Shown in pieces: positions 1 to 11,391 of a stretch of 64,000 nucleotides of DNA. This stretch comes from Scolanthus callimorphus. Taxonomy: Eukaryota; Cnidaria; Anthozoa; Actiniaria; Edwardsiidae. The stretch is taken from assembly GCA_033964015.1 (NCBI GenBank), contig CM066916.1, positions 15,354,501 through 15,418,500 of the forward strand, written 5' to 3'. The number at the start of each line of letters is the position of its first letter. The stretch's first letter is position 1. Position numbers and translations under genes: made by a program. The notes under the pieces are model-generated. The model was not told the origin of the DNA. It did no database searches and worked only from the letters and a program-made list of their open reading frames with translations.

Positions 1-436
1 TCGCTAGAACCTCATTATCTTGTTGGCGGGAACCTCAAATACAGAGAAAAGAGCAAAATGCATACCAAATAGGCTGCTAAAAACTCTTATTACCGCTTTG
101 CTTTAAAAGCTTATCCCCGGTTACATCGGTTTTCTTGTTAATGAAGGATAAACCAATATATTTGTGTATATGTCGAGTTGTCTGGCTTTAAAAAACCTCA
201 GATTTTTTTCGTATGCATACGGACTACTTTAAGGGAAAATTTGTATGAAACGCGAACTTTGCGACCTTATATCTCTAAAACGGTCGACATTTAATTCTAG
301 TTACATCGTTTTTTTAATAGCCACAAATACAAGTTTTAAATTGATACTTGTCTCACTAAAATCGGTTAAGAAAATCATGTGATTTTTTTAACAAACCACG
401 CAAAACCCGTAAAATGGCTTATTCTTAGATAATTAT

Positions 437-609
437 TCATCTTCCCTTGAACACAACTTTTCACACTGATGCTCCCCTGGGACGGCCAGAGTTAGTCGAG
501 CGCATTATTCAAATTCACAATCAGCTGGCTGTAGTCGACATGCAAAACGTTATGGAGAAACTTGTAAACATTAACTTAAACATCAACTGGCTTCCACAAA
601 TCAGGAATT
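437..609 (+). CDS. Possible terminal exon, unrecognised
   Basis: An acceptor-like TTATTCTTAG is followed by an open frame of about 57 codons ending in TAG. Its composition is protein-like (for example RPELVERIIQIHNQLAVVDM). No family recognised. It would lie antisense inside the last intron of AMT A. It could be a transposon remnant or chance. Confidence 0.15.
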
Positions 610-819
610 AGTATGGAAAGGAAGCACATACATCGAGAAACGGTAAGAAGTTCTGAATATAATCTCCTGTAAAATCTTAGGCGCGAAAGTTAAAACATGC
701 AAGCATCGAGAAATTCACGCGAAAATCGCTCAATCAGATAGATTTTAACTTAATGTTTGCAAATAATTTTGTGAAGATGCCGTGTCACGGTACTTTTCAC
801 AGTCATACGAAATCTGCTC

Positions 820-850
<31 letters not shown>

Positions 851-1622
851 TTTATAGGCGTTTAAAAAACAAAACGGTGTTTCTAGGATAAGGTAATGTT
901 CTGTAACAGACTTCACATGCACTTTTGCCGCAGAAGTGTAGGTCGCTGCTTCTAAATGAGGGTCGTGTAAATAACAACGTAAAAAAACGAGGGCACTATT
1001 GTTTAGCACCAGAAGGTTTATCGACCTGGTGGGAAAAAACACCGACCTGGTGGAAAATTGGGCAACCTGGTGACCTTTTTATTGAAAACCTGCCGAGAAG
1101 GGTGTTGAAAATTGAAGATCTCCTTAATTTTCGCAGGACCTCAGCTTTCTAAAGGCCGGTTTACATTTGCGACTTTTATTGCATTTGCCGCGGTGATTTT
1201 TCTCGCGCAAATTGCAATTCCAACTCTATTGTGCAACGAGATGCACGTTCGGTGCGATTTCTGTGCTCTCTTTTCTTCAAACCGCATCAAGTTGCAAAGA
1301 GTTTTGAACATGTTTGAATTCTTCGCGAAATCACGCAACAAAATAGCGGAAGATCGCGCCGCACAGGAGTTTACATTAGTGATTTTGAGTTGACGTGTAA
1401 AAAGAAAAGAAAAAATTGCCGCGACTCGCGTGACAAAAATTACAGCAAAAATGGCACTTAGGGTAAACAGGTCTTAAGTAAGGATCTACTAGAGGGACAC
1501 AAATCTTAGGCCTTACTTTTGATATTCACTTTGAGCTTGATAACAAAAAAACGTGGCGCAAAGGCTCCCAGTTGATAATATATTTAATGAACATTTACTT
1601 GACGACTGTGAATGTACTACTA
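610..1622. other. Non-coding, AMT A last intron
   Basis: No gene seen. It holds a TA/TG microsatellite at 822-850, three imperfect copies of a CGACCTGGTGGAAAA-like word at about 1020-1075, and open frames without recognisable protein character. Confidence 0.6.
822..850. repeat. (TA)n(TG)n microsatellite
   Basis: Alternating TA then TG dinucleotides over about 29 bases. Confidence 0.9.
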
Positions 1623-2522
1623 ATGTATCAGTCAATTCCAGCGGTGACCATCCCCCCCCCCCCCCCCCCCCCGGGACACCGTGGGGCATTTGCACACCAC
1701 TGCCTTCCCTGGGGTGGGGAAATTTTGAAAATTTTGCTGGCCCCGGGGTCGGGAATTGTTTTTCCCCGGGGAAGGGGGGTGGGGAATTTTGATTTTCTCA
1801 TCTCAAGCGCGTCGGGTTTTGCGAACTACAACACCAGTTATAATAACTATCGATTGGCAGTTACAATGTCCCAGTTACAGAAAATAACGCCACATAAAAT
1901 ATAATGCAGAGCATGGCCCGTATACACCACGTTTGGGGAAGACACATTTGCACATTTCGCAGTTAACGTCTTCTAAAGAGAAGAAACAGATTTCGCAATT
2001 TCGTCTCAGTGGAAATCATAAAAATGAATTGACACTATAAACAGAGTTCCAATTCCGCAAAAATTCAAGTAACATAACTGCGAATAGGTAAATTTCGCAT
2101 TGAGAGATTCCGGACAATTTGCAGCCAAATGGCCACAACCGCGAATGGCCTAGGAATGTCTACCGATATTGTACTAATACCTTAGTTTCACTTCTTTATT
2201 TATATTTTGAGAACTCGGTCAAAGACGAGAAAACTAAAGTACATTTAAAAACGAATTATATATGCTCGGACAGTATAAATGGAGTTTTGAAGCTTTTTGT
2301 CACGCAGAGTCGATGGAATCTTACCGTCTTTTTCTTGTCCCGGGGGTGGGGCATTTTTCCGCATTTTGTGTTCCCCGCCGTGGGTATTTTGCATTTTTGC
2401 TAGGCCGGGGGCGGGGAATTTTCAGTTTTATTATTAGAAATGACCAAAATCCCGGGGGTTGCCCGGGGGGGGGGGGGGGGGGGGGGGGGGGGCATGGTCA
2501 CCGCTGGAATTGACTGATACAT
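1623..2522. mobile_element. 900 bp element with perfect 29 bp TIRs and poly-C/poly-G subterminal runs
   Basis: The left end starts ATGTATCAGTCAATTCC and reads on through AGCGGTGACCAT; the right end is its exact reverse complement. Directly inside are about 22 C on the left and about 28 G on the right. The interior has G-rich words (GGGGTGGGGA, CCGGGGGCGGGG) and no transposase. It looks like a non-autonomous DNA transposon. Confidence 0.85.
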
Positions 2523-2660
2523 AAGTTGAGATCCGCTGAATTCGCAGACTACTTGAATTCCAAGTTTGTTCAATTTCCATAGTGAACATAGATCAAAATA
2601 TTTTTAATGAATTTTGCTTCGTTTGTATATTTTACTAAGCGAAACTGGACAAAGGCAATC

Positions 2661-2790
2661 TAGCCTACTAGCCGGCTCTCCTGTGGGTTTTTTTTCGGAT
2701 ATTTGATTTTGGGCGCGCGGGATTCCTGTGCGACACAGGAATCCCGCGCGCAAAAAAGTAAAAAACACTGGAGAGTCGGCTAGCAGGCTA
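2661..2790. mobile_element. 130 bp fold-back MITE with 9 bp target duplication
   Basis: Ends are TAGCCTACTAGCCGGCTCTC and its imperfect reverse complement, with a GCGCGCGGGATTCCTGTG palindrome in the centre. It is flanked by AAGGCAATC on both sides (2652-2660 and 2791-2799). The 9 bp duplication fits Mutator-like elements. It sits about 40 bases beyond the AMT A exon 9 donor. Confidence 0.85.
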
Positions 2791-2830
2791 AAGGCAATCG
2801 ATCCTCTATTCCCCGGATATCCTTACTCAC

Positions 2831-3052
2831 CCTTGATCTCAATGTCTTCTGACACACGGAGTTGGTTGATCAGTTTACAGAAGCCAAACATTAGAAGAGC
2901 ACACCCCGCAGCCCAGCCCATGATGGCGATAAGACCTAGAATATTCCAGCCCCAGAGTCGGAAGGAGCGCGTGTCCCACTTGTACAGGATCCCTGTGTCC
3001 TTATTGAAGATAGGCGCAGCTATTAGACCCCAGGTACCACCGCCCATGTGAA
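2831..3052 (-). CDS. AMT: AMT A exon 9 (second pore histidine)
   Basis: 222 nt, residues about 349-422. It starts [16 protein letters not shown], which holds the second pore histidine, and ends [11 protein letters not shown] in phase 1 with donor GTGAGT. A terminal exon is needed downstream and lies outside the window. A 130 bp fold-back element (2661-2790) starts about 40 bases beyond the donor. Confidence 0.95.
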
Positions 3053-5194
3053 CTGTCAATGGAAACGAGAAATAATGTTTTATACTATACTTTTAGTCTT
3101 TTAACAGCGTCGCAAACTCACTGCTAGTAAAACTGGCCCACTACTTCCTTTTCGCTGTTCTTATATTCCTTGAGCATTTGAATACGGTAATATCCATATC
3201 AATGCCGTTTACAGTTCAGTTGTGAAATGTGTGGCCGCTAAGATGCGGACTGCAGCATAACATCGCAGTTGACATCATGAGTGGGATAATGTATTACGTT
3301 TTGTCACTAGGGATAGCCCGATCAACCTAGCGGTTCTATATGTAGTTAGGTGTACAGTGTAGTGGAACGAGAGATGGGACCGCGGTTTATTGTCTCATCC
3401 GAACGACGTGAAACACAGGAGAAATGACGAATCATTTCAACCCAGCTCGACAATCCTACGCCAAGGCCAGGTGTCTATCCCGAGTGACAGCGCGGTGAGA
3501 GGCAGCGTCATAACGCTTCGCCACCTTCTGCAGCCTTGCTTTTCGTTGAGGGAAATCCCACTAGCTCAACAAATAATCAATCCGACAAACTGCAAGGTTT
3601 AAATCGGCTTGCTAGCTGTGTATTGTATGATTGTATTTTAGTATATTTTAACGCAGACCTCCATTCAAACCAGCATTGCTGAACTGGACTGTCCTTTTGA
3701 AATATTGTTTAAATAATAATAAAAAAATTATTAATTGAAGAAACTGTTAAAAGAGAAACATGGCCCATTGTGAGAAAAAGAAGCCTCAATGTGGACTTAT
3801 ACGAACCTGCTGTGGAGTCGAGTGGATCGTCAATGTGACACTTTAGACAAAGAAAGCTCCATAATATATAGGTCACGCCACCAAACAAGCCAATCACGAA
3901 CGCGGAGTAAGGATAGACGGAGTTACACCCTGCACATATAGCTACCTGTAGAAATACAATAGATTTAATTGTAAATGTATGTGACCGACTCTCCTGACTT
4001 GCAGCCCGGAAGTTGAATTACGCTGGATCTCACGGCGCCAATGGCTGCCAAGTAGCCGTAAGCACAGATACTGAGGATATGGTCACTCCCGCGTCCTAGT
4101 GGTTCTTTAACGTACCTACGGTTTTACGCCCTTATCTAAGAAGACGCGGAGGTCTAATTTTCTGGTTTGATTTTCTGCCGTCTTGGCACAATAAGAAATG
4201 TTGTGCACTAATGCCAATATAGAAAGGATGCGCAAACGGACAATTTACTGGTTTCAGCTATTGCTCAAAACGAGCCCCTTCAATAGATACACTGAAGATC
4301 TGCAAACCTAAACACAAGTAAACCTGTTGCGGCCAGCTTTCCTTGTCAACATGAATTTGACTCTTATATATTAGGATTACAGCATGTAGAAAATGGCGCT
4401 GCGGATCAAAGTGGCTCGAGAAAACACACATTAAAAATAAATCCACGAGAGTGAATTGGATCTATAAGATGGAAACCATTTGGTTATAACTGGCATGTGA
4501 AAGAGTCCTGCGACCCTGGAGAAACGATAAACTCCTAATATAAGCGCAAGTGTGAATTTAGCAAACCAATATACGTATGTTTTACATCAAAGTAAGGGAG
4601 AAAAATACGCGATGTTACTTACCATTCCGCATAGTCCACCGTTAATGGTGATCAGTAAACTCCAGCTTCCACCATCCGCAAATAACCCCGATTTTTTAAC
4701 CAGGAGGGCTGTGATGGCTCCGGCAGCCCCTGCAGATTTTTATGAAATTGCAATCATCAGGATTGTAAAAATGGTAAAAATTAGTCTAGTCCCTGGCGCT
4801 CTTGGTGGGCTTCCTGTGCTTGGAGATGAACCGTGAGGATGCGCGAGCACTGGACCGAGCTCAGGGAGAGGGACTCCTGTGACGTCACGTCACACACGTC
4901 CTACCAACCACAGGAAGCCCACCCAGAACGCCAGATACTAGGCTGGTAAAAGTTATAAACAAAGTTTTTTAGTCAAATCACACTAGTGGTCTATTGTCAA
5001 TGCTGCATTCTGATTGGTTGAGCTACTAGTAGGCTATAAGTTATAGCCATACAGTAGCGAAAAGAGTTGGATTTGAAAGCCAGAAAACGACAAATGACCA
5101 GACCAGACCAGACCTATACAAATTGACCTGCTAGTGTGATTTGACTAAAACAATTATCCCTCTCGCCCTCATGGCCTCTAAGTCAATAGCCCAT

Positions 5195-5225
<31 letters not shown>

Positions 5226-5226
5226 G

Positions 5227-5260
<34 letters not shown>

Positions 5261-8200
5261 CACCTATTTCAGAAAAAGTTGCACCGTCACAACTGTCGTC
5301 AGCGATCCGTCATGGAGGCAAATCAAAGGTGTACAAAAACAGAATCATAGACACTTTTTTAGGATAAATAGACTTCTTTACTATCCCTGCTTATGCCAAA
5401 TGATTCGATAATACATTACTCGCAAAAAATATTGCACTGGGTAACTCGCGATAATTTCGTTCTTGTTAAACTTCCCCATGACGCAACACGGGTTACAACA
5501 GATAGTTATGGCAGTGCAATCTTATTGTGAAATAGGTGCATATGGTAGATATAGGCATATCGCGAGTACATGTAGTACCTTCCATGGCCACGCTTTGTCC
5601 TTCATCCAAGTTAGCAACAACATAATCGGGAATTTATTGTGGCCACTGCTTATTTTACATTTTGGGCTGTATTTGTGCAAATTTCTTGAAAGAAAAGATA
5701 TTGATGAAGAAATCTCTACAACACATCGCGGGAAACTTCAAAAGGGATGAAATGGTCTTGTGATACCAAAACTCGAATTTTATTCGTGAGCGCACTCCAC
5801 AGAGCCGTTTGTTACAGTGTTACAGAGCCGTTGCGAGAAAGAACTTTCGGCGCATGTCCCTTCCATCATATAGATACGACTTATGCATTCTCGAACCCTG
5901 AGCTCCCCGGCTCGTAACCTCGCGGGGGAGGCTCTGGTGACAGCCACTGACGCATGCGCGAGATTTAATACAGAGCCGCTGCAAGAAAGACCTTTCCGCG
6001 CATGCTCCAACGCTCAAAATCAGCCAATCAGCGACGGACCTCAAATGGTTTCCCCAGAGCCTCCCCTGCGAGCAGACGAGCCGGGGAGCTCTGGGTACGA
6101 GAATGCGACTTATACTTATAGGAGGTATTATAGTTACCAGAAATCATGGTATTGACAATCGCTAGAGCGATAACATCCGCATCTCCCGCATTTGACATCG
6201 ACCCTTGGGATCCACCATTGAATGCAAGAAATCCAACAAAAAGGATAAATCCGCCAAGGGCAGTCATCTGCAATCAATACATTTGACACTTAACTTTTGG
6301 GATCTTTGGTCACTACAAAAGCTTTTCAATATTCCCCTCTTGCTTCAAAACTGGCTCTCCTCTCTCACTGAACATTTTCACGATCTGAAATCTTATGGCC
6401 AATCCATGATCGCCATTTGTTGACCACTATTGGAGCTACGTGAGCTTTGCGCTTTAAAATAAATTTCTAATTTTTTGAAAAATCTACGCGACGACAAACT
6501 TGTTTTTTTCTATAACGATGAGCGCCCTGCGGTGAAATGCGGTTCGTAAACGCTACTGAAAACAAATCATTAGACGCAATTTTTAGATTAAATTATTAAT
6601 TTTATATCACGATGCAAGAGTTGAGTTGAAAAGACTGGCTGCAAGTGAAATGCGTCTGTTACTTATCAATGTGTTTTACTTACAGGTACTGTATGCCCAG
6701 GGATCACCACAGGCTTCCCGTCAATAAAGCGGCCTATCCTTGGGCCGAGTAACGCAGCGCCGACGAGTGCGCATGTCCCACCCAATACGTGAACAACACC
6801 GCTGCCGGCAAAGTCCTAAAGGGAAGATCCACGTTGAATATAGGGTACTGAACATTTGTCAAAACACAGTAATTTTTATGTTAGCGCATAGGGTCGTACA
6901 ATGAAATATGTGCAATTGCATACTAATTAAAGGTGGCAGATAACTTGCCTTACACAATGAACGCGTCATAGAGACTGAAAATTTCATATGCTTGACTAAC
7001 AGTCCAACTTCCGTAGAATGTACCTGACTGACGTATTCTCCCGTTGCTCACAGTCATTCTATCACTGCTTATCGGAATAGTTTGCTACTGTTCCGGGTCT
7101 GTTATAAAGGCATTTATCTTTTAAGCGTTTTCGAATCCCTGCTGCCGGTCAACACGAATACGCAGTGTCGTTTTGAAAACGCTAATAAGCCGTATTGCGC
7201 TTGTTCAACGCATGCGCAGTGAACTGGGTCGAGAATCTGACGTCATCGTTTTCGGTACGTTCCGTTTTCAGGCGTGAACACGAAAGAACGCTACGGTATC
7301 GTTTCGAATAAATCCACTCTGAATAGCGTTTTCAAAAAGTTGCGTTTTCGGCCATCGTGGTTTTCATCGTGTAAGAACAGTAATGACGTCACTCCTTGTA
7401 AATTAGAGAGACCCCCCTCTAGTATGGAGAGTTGGATGGACATGTGGATCTCATGTTGTGAGCTCTTTGGATAACCAGGTGTCTTGAACCGGAAATCCCC
7501 TGTAAAGGTATTCAGACCGGTATTCTCAGGCGAAATATATTAATTGTATTATTCAGGGACACCGTTGTGTTATTCGTTCATACACATCGTATACGAGTCG
7601 ACGATAGGCCGAATCCGTAGCAAAAAAGTTGCGTTTGTAAACGAAAACACAATCGTGTGGACCACAGTATTACCACATTACCTGATAGACAATGTTAACA
7701 GTTTCTTCGCCATCTTTATATGATACACCTGCCGCCAGCCATCCCTTAGAATCCCAGCCCCAGTGCGCTACTACGGGGTAAATAAACCCTGGCCGCAACA
7801 CAAACAAAACTCATTAGTCATTAACTGCTTGCATTCCCTTCTTTGGCGAACGTCCGTGAGCGCGTGAAAAAAAAAAAACGAGCGCCGATCGCTTGAAATA
7901 CCGAAGACACGAGCAAGAGCAAAAGGCGCGAGAACCTCCCCTGCTGCGCGATCTCGCGCCTTCGGTACTCACTCGTGCCTTCGGCGCTCTTCCGGCTTTT
8001 CACGCCCTCGCTTTCACGGAGGAGCGACAAAGAAGGGAATGCAAGCAGTCTAAGATCCCGTCCACACTTCACCGTTTTCAAACGAAAACAGATACTTTTT
8101 GCTCCGTTTTTAAAAAGATTTGCGTCCACACTTATCGTTTTCGTATTGTTTTCGCCGTTTTCGGTGATCGTTTTCGACTTTGTAGTGTGGACGATAGCCG

Positions 8201-11200
8201 TATCAGGAGCCGTATGGGTTTTCGTTTGAAAACGGTGTAGTGTGGACGGGGTCTAGCTGTCCATCTATCGCATCAATATCTCTCTACTTGGGAGATCCCC
8301 CTAAATGCCGAGTTACACTGTATTAGAATTGCACTTATCAAACTGTACGATTATTGCGCACGATCGATCACGACTGTAAGTTACTTATGTTGCTGGCTTG
8401 CTGCTGGTTTCCACGCGCGAAAAATAAATGCTATTGCGTTTAAACGGAGTTACAAATTCAGATGTGTGCATGTCTTAATACAAAGGCGCGGACGTTCACG
8501 TGAGTCGGGCAGCAAGTCATAACAACAAATAATATAGCTTTGTGTTCTGAGCCAAACTACAAAACTCTGCACGATACCCACGAAGGAGCAACGTTTAGTA
8601 CGTCACCTTTTTACTTTATCTGTTACGACAGTTGTTGTCTTTATTAAGGTATGGAGAAAGGTCCAAGAATGCGAGCTACGGGCCTGGCTACCTGAGGCCT
8701 AGTTTCCAGATAGTCTTATCTGTCGTATCTGTCGCATCAGTCGACCGTGAAACAATGGGAATTGGAATTTTTCTTTTGTTTCACGATTGACTGATACGAC
8801 AGATACGACTATATGGAAATTAAGCTTAAAGTACCGATTGCATTGCCTGATCAAATATTTCAGTCCAGCCCTACCTGTCAGGAAAATGGAGTAGATCAGA
8901 TAGGTCTTGAACTCTGTCCTCTCAGCCATAGCACCGCTGACAATAGTAGCCGCAGTCGCCGCAAAGACAAATTGGAAGAACCAATGGGAGTAGCCATCGC
9001 TTGATAGGTACGACAGCGCAAAGTTATAGTGGCCGATGAATGGGTTGCCTTTGCTACCGAAAGCAAATGCGTAACCAAATAGCCAATACGCCATAGCCCC
9101 AATGACTAAAAAGAGCAACATTCGGGAAATAAATCGTCAAGAAAACAAGGCCCGTGATTTTAACCCCTAACAGATACGACGATCATCACCGACCAAACAA
9201 TATGAGGCCTTAGATACTCACAGACATCGAGGACGTTCTTGATCAAGATGTTGGTAGTGTTCTTGGATCGTACAGACCCGGCCTCCAGGAAAGCAAACCC
9301 ACACTGCATAACTAAATAATATATAGATTTAGGCACTGCCTAAAAGCGGAGCTCCCAGTAAGTTTTATGTCATTTAAAGCTCGGCACATCACGAGACCAC
9401 TTCATTGCAGTCCTCTGGTGACCTAGACAATTCTACCCAAGTTTGGTTGTATTAGAGCCTTCCCTTCACAAGAAATACATTTTCAATCACGGATGACGTC
9501 ATCGGTGGCGTCACATTACGTGATCACGTTGTTTCGCTCCTTTGGCGAACTATAGAATTCTACCCAAGTTTGGTTGCCTTAAAGTCATTTACGAGATATA
9601 TATCAAGATAATTGTGTCGTTTTTGTCAATGCCAACCCGTGCGTGACGCTAGATTGACCTCCGATTAGCCATTCTGGATGGCGCTCTGTCTTGCGACAAG
9701 ACTTGTGAAAGCCACTAGCACTCCCACCCCTGCCCCCCGAACTTCAGTCGCGCCTCACCAAAGAAACATTTGTTCGACAATAGATCGACTGGCGGCGGTA
9801 AACGTCGAACCTGAGTCGAACTTTCCATCCGGTTCTAGTTAAATCACGCGGGCTGATCACGTGTTGAACGTGTTACGCGATATTGCCTCAACCAGCTGCA
9901 ATATAACAATATAGTTGATGTTCGCGGGCGCAAATATGTTTTGGGCCGACTCAGGCTGCGCGAGGGATAAAATGAGCGCTGAGAAGGGCCCAAAACATAT
10001 TTGCGCCCAAAAACATCAACTACATTACTATTACTATTATTGCAAATTATCTGATCTGCATTAGACTCTATGAATTCAAGACGGTCTTTGATCTAATCGT
10101 ATGTGTATCAGTTCCATTCGAAAAATAAATTAAATTTTTCAAATATAAAGACACTTTTATGGAGTTTAGGTAAAGTTTAGGCATTACGCATGTTCTGTCG
10201 GGGGGTGACTTTTACGATGAGCAGATGAGGGGGAGAAATCGATTTTTAGGTTTTGACACAACAGTGCAATTTGCATTCATTATTTGCTAATTCACATAAA
10301 TTATAAGTTGGTTTGGTGCGACTCTAGAACGCCGTTTGCCGCCACGCCGTACGTGCTACACATGCACTTCAGCCGAACTTTCTTGGTTCGACTCGAAAAG
10401 AGCGACTGAAGTTCGGCGTTTGCCGTAGGCCTTAGTGTGACTTAAACGGACTCAACGTCTCTCAACTTTGTTGCTCGTTGCTTTGTTGTTCGTATGTTGT
10501 TGAATGTTGCGCGTCGCCGCAAACGCATACAACACGCCTCAACATTGTTTTCGCCTCGCTGGTGATGCGATGTATTCTGGGACAAATACCTATTTGTTTA
10601 CACTCTATTTCCATGGATACAGTATACAATGCGCATGCGCGAGTCAAACTTTGTTGTGAGTCAAACTCATTCTCGTACCCAGAGCTCCCGGCTCGTCTGT
10701 TCGCAGGGGAGGCTCTGGGGACATCCATTGAGGGTCGTTGGTGATTGGCTGATTTTGAGCATTGGAGCATGCGCTGAAAGGTCTTTCTCTCAGCGGCTCT
10801 ATATCAAATCTCGCGCATGCGTCAGTGGCTGTCACCAGAGCCTCCCCCGCGAGGTAACGAGCCGGGGAGCTCTGGGTTCGAGAATGAGTCAAACTTTGTT
10901 GTGAGTCAAACTTGGCGAAATGTGGTAGGGGGGGGGGGGGGGGGGGGGGGCTAAAGCCACCCTCATTACTACTCTTCGCCCACCGCGCGTTATGTGCAAA
11001 AAGAACACTGATATGAGTGTGACTCATGCAGCTTGATGCCTGTAGACATGAAAAATTATCATAATTCTGTCGTGCTTATTCAAATATTTATAAAAACCTT
11101 TGTTAAACGTAGTTACCTAATGTTAATCATAAAACAATGTTTTGTTATGAAGAACAAAAGACTAAAGAAATGTGATTCCAAGATCGCAGGGGGGGGGGGG

Positions 11201-11391
11201 GGCTAAAGCCACCCTAGCCCCCCGGCTCCGCCGTCCCTGCCCCCACCATGATTTATATAAAGTGCGCTGACATGATACTCACAGAAAATCAGGATTCCCA
11301 TGACCACGAGAAATATCTGATCATTGTTGCCTTGGAACGTCTTGAAGGCCAGCTCAAGTCTTTTGAAGTCTTCGGATATGTTTGCGCTCAT
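2831..11391 (-). CDS. AMT: Ammonium transporter gene A (AMT/MEP family), nine exons, 3' end outside window
   Basis: Predicted polytopic membrane ammonium transporter. Exons in transcript order: 11391-11283, 9311-9222, 9105-8875, 7788-7682, 6815-6684, 6267-6138, 4729-4623, 3945-3807, 3052-2831. All junctions are GT-AG and the phases join without a stop, giving 422 codons plus one base. The protein has the AMT signature around residues 180-200 ([19 protein letters not shown]) and a second pore histidine at about 350 in [10 protein letters not shown]. In characterised AMT proteins these two histidines line the conduction pore. [19 protein letters not shown] and [16 protein letters not shown] are further family hallmarks. 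The conserved C-terminal tail is missing because the final exon lies left of position 1; no match to it is visible in 1-2830. It is a tandem paralogue of gene B, with identical lengths for exons 2-9. Rh glycoproteins are a related alternative, but the motifs fit AMT better. Confidence 0.95.
3053..3806. other. AMT A intron 8
   Basis: 754 bp with GT-AG ends on the minus strand. I see no gene or clear repeat in it. Confidence 0.6.
3807..3945 (-). CDS. AMT: AMT A exon 8
   Basis: 139 nt, residues about 303-348. It begins [19 protein letters not shown] and ends [12 protein letters not shown], the conserved run that precedes the second pore histidine. The donor is GTTCGT, which is a weak match to consensus; gene B also has a weak donor at this position (GTTTGG). 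Confidence 0.94.
3946..4622. other. AMT A intron 7
   Basis: 677 bp with GT-AG ends on the minus strand. Nothing recognisable. Confidence 0.6.
4623..4729 (-). CDS. AMT: AMT A exon 7
   Basis: 107 nt, residues about 267-302, encoding a helix that ends in the conserved TINGGLCGM. Acceptor CTGCAG, donor GTAAGT. Confidence 0.94.
4786..4941. mobile_element. 156 bp fold-back element in AMT A intron 6
   Basis: Ends CTAGTCCCTGGCGCTCTTGG and its imperfect reverse complement finishing CGCCAGATACTAG. The arms continue through TGGGCTTCCTGTG. The flanks share a rough TGGTAAAA word but no exact target duplication. Confidence 0.7.
4970..5256. mobile_element. Fold-back element pair, copy 1 (AMT A intron 6)
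   Basis: 4970-5147 has ends TAGTCAAATCACACTAGT and the reverse complement. Directly attached at 5148-5256 is a second palindrome with ends AACAATTATCCCTC and GAGGAATAATTGTT around an arm of TCAATAGCCCATTCGG. The same two-part unit occurs at 24052-24266. Confidence 0.8.
5886..6105. mobile_element. 220 bp MITE family M1, copy A
   Basis: TIRs begin CATTCTCGAACCC and continue through GAGCTCCCCGGCTCG, nearly perfect at both ends. The flanks CGACTTATG and CGACTTATA match at 8 of 9 bases. It lies 32 bases from the donor of AMT A exon 6. No protein coded. Relative orientation is opposite to copies B-D. Confidence 0.92.
6138..6267 (-). CDS. AMT: AMT A exon 6
   Basis: 130 nt, residues about 224-266. 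It begins [20 protein letters not shown], a conserved AMT helix, and ends in phase 1. A 220 bp MITE (5886-6105) ends only 32 bases beyond the donor. Confidence 0.95.
6684..6815 (-). CDS. AMT: AMT A exon 5 (AMT signature, first pore histidine)
   Basis: 132 nt, 44 codons, phase 0 at both ends. It carries the family signature DFAGSGVVH (first pore histidine, residue about 188), then [19 protein letters not shown]. Donor GTAAGT. Confidence 0.96.
6816..7681. other. AMT A intron 4
   Basis: No gene. From about 7100 to 7650 it has repeated GTTTTCG, CGTTTTC and TTTCGTT words similar to those of the MITE at 8053-8254, probably a degraded relative. Confidence 0.5.
7682..7788 (-). CDS. AMT: AMT A exon 4
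   Basis: 107 nt, residues about 144-179. It begins with the conserved [16 protein letters not shown] and ends NIVYQ in phase 0, followed by a normal GTAATG donor. The corresponding site in gene B is not a GT. Confidence 0.95.
8053..8254. mobile_element. 202 bp MITE with 32 bp TIRs, AMT A intron 3
   Basis: Ends AGATCCCGTCCACACTTCAC then CGTTTTCAAACG, matched by GTGTAGTGTGGACGGGGTCT on the other side. TA dinucleotides flank it. The inner part is built of further GTTTTCGTTTG words. Confidence 0.85.
8875..9105 (-). CDS. AMT: AMT A exon 3
   Basis: 231 nt, coding for residues about 67-143. It contains the conserved blocks [32 protein letters not shown] and the [10 protein letters not shown] turn that follows. 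It spans two to three membrane helices. Acceptor TTTTTAG, donor GTAGGG. Confidence 0.95.
9156..9205. repeat. Fragment of the ACCCCTAAAAGATAC element family, AMT A intron 2
   Basis: Matches the right end of the element at 21272-21745 (TACGACGATCATC then CCGACCAAA). It fills almost half of the 116 bp intron 2. Confidence 0.7.
9222..9311 (-). CDS. AMT: AMT A exon 2
   Basis: 90 nt, phase 1 to phase 1. It encodes the end of helix 1 and the loop beyond it ([17 protein letters not shown]), a highly conserved AMT segment. The donor is GTGAGT. The acceptor is reached through a repeat-derived stretch (see the fragment at 9312-9356). Confidence 0.95.
9312..9356 (-). repeat. Retroelement 3' fragment abutting the AMT A exon 2 acceptor
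   Basis: On the minus strand it reads GAGCTCCGCTTTTAGGCAGT, then GCCTAAATCTATATATTAT, then TTAG and the exon. The same words occur at 47791-47832 and in part at 20361-20390, so the region immediately upstream of the splice acceptor comes from a dispersed repeat. Confidence 0.75.
9912..10022. mobile_element. Fold-back element, AMT A intron 1
   Basis: TAGTTGATGTT and AACATCAACTA ends with inner arms GCGCAAATATGTTTTGGGCC and its reverse complement, separated by a short loop. Confidence 0.75.
10668..10886. mobile_element. 220 bp MITE family M1, copy B
   Basis: Same TIRs as copy A. The 9 bp target duplication AGTCAAACT is exact. The flanks also share a longer match because AGTCAAACT is itself locally repeated. 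It lies in AMT A intron 1. Confidence 0.92.
10963..11189. repeat. Direct repeat R1, left copy (AMT A intron 1)
   Basis: Nearly identical to 11721-11946, with one T as the only difference I noticed. It is bounded on both sides by a G-run followed by CTAAAGCCACCCT. Confidence 0.93.
11283..11391 (-). CDS. AMT: AMT A exon 1 (start codon)
   Basis: Codes for residues 1-36, starting [16 protein letters not shown] and running into the first membrane helix ([11 protein letters not shown]). The ATG at 11391-11389 is chosen because the triplets upstream in the same frame give no better ATG. The donor is GTGAGT and the exon ends in phase 1. The exon is bracketed by two near-identical 226 bp direct repeats (10963-11189 and 11721-11946), so local duplication or misassembly here would affect it. 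Confidence 0.9.

Larger units (their letters stand above)
9312..11282. other. AMT A intron 1
   Basis: 1971 bp. Besides the repeats listed separately, the ends of a possible larger element are seen at about 9738 (CGAACTTCAGTCGC) and 10410 (GCGACTGAAGTTCG). No gene. Confidence 0.5.

Noticed and set aside
5780..6155. Several overlapping open frames in both strands
   Set aside because: They are reading frames through the 220 bp MITE; the same peptides recur at its other copies.
7129..7150. tRNA-like box B (TTCGAATCCC)
   Set aside because: No box A at a suitable distance and no cloverleaf could be drawn.
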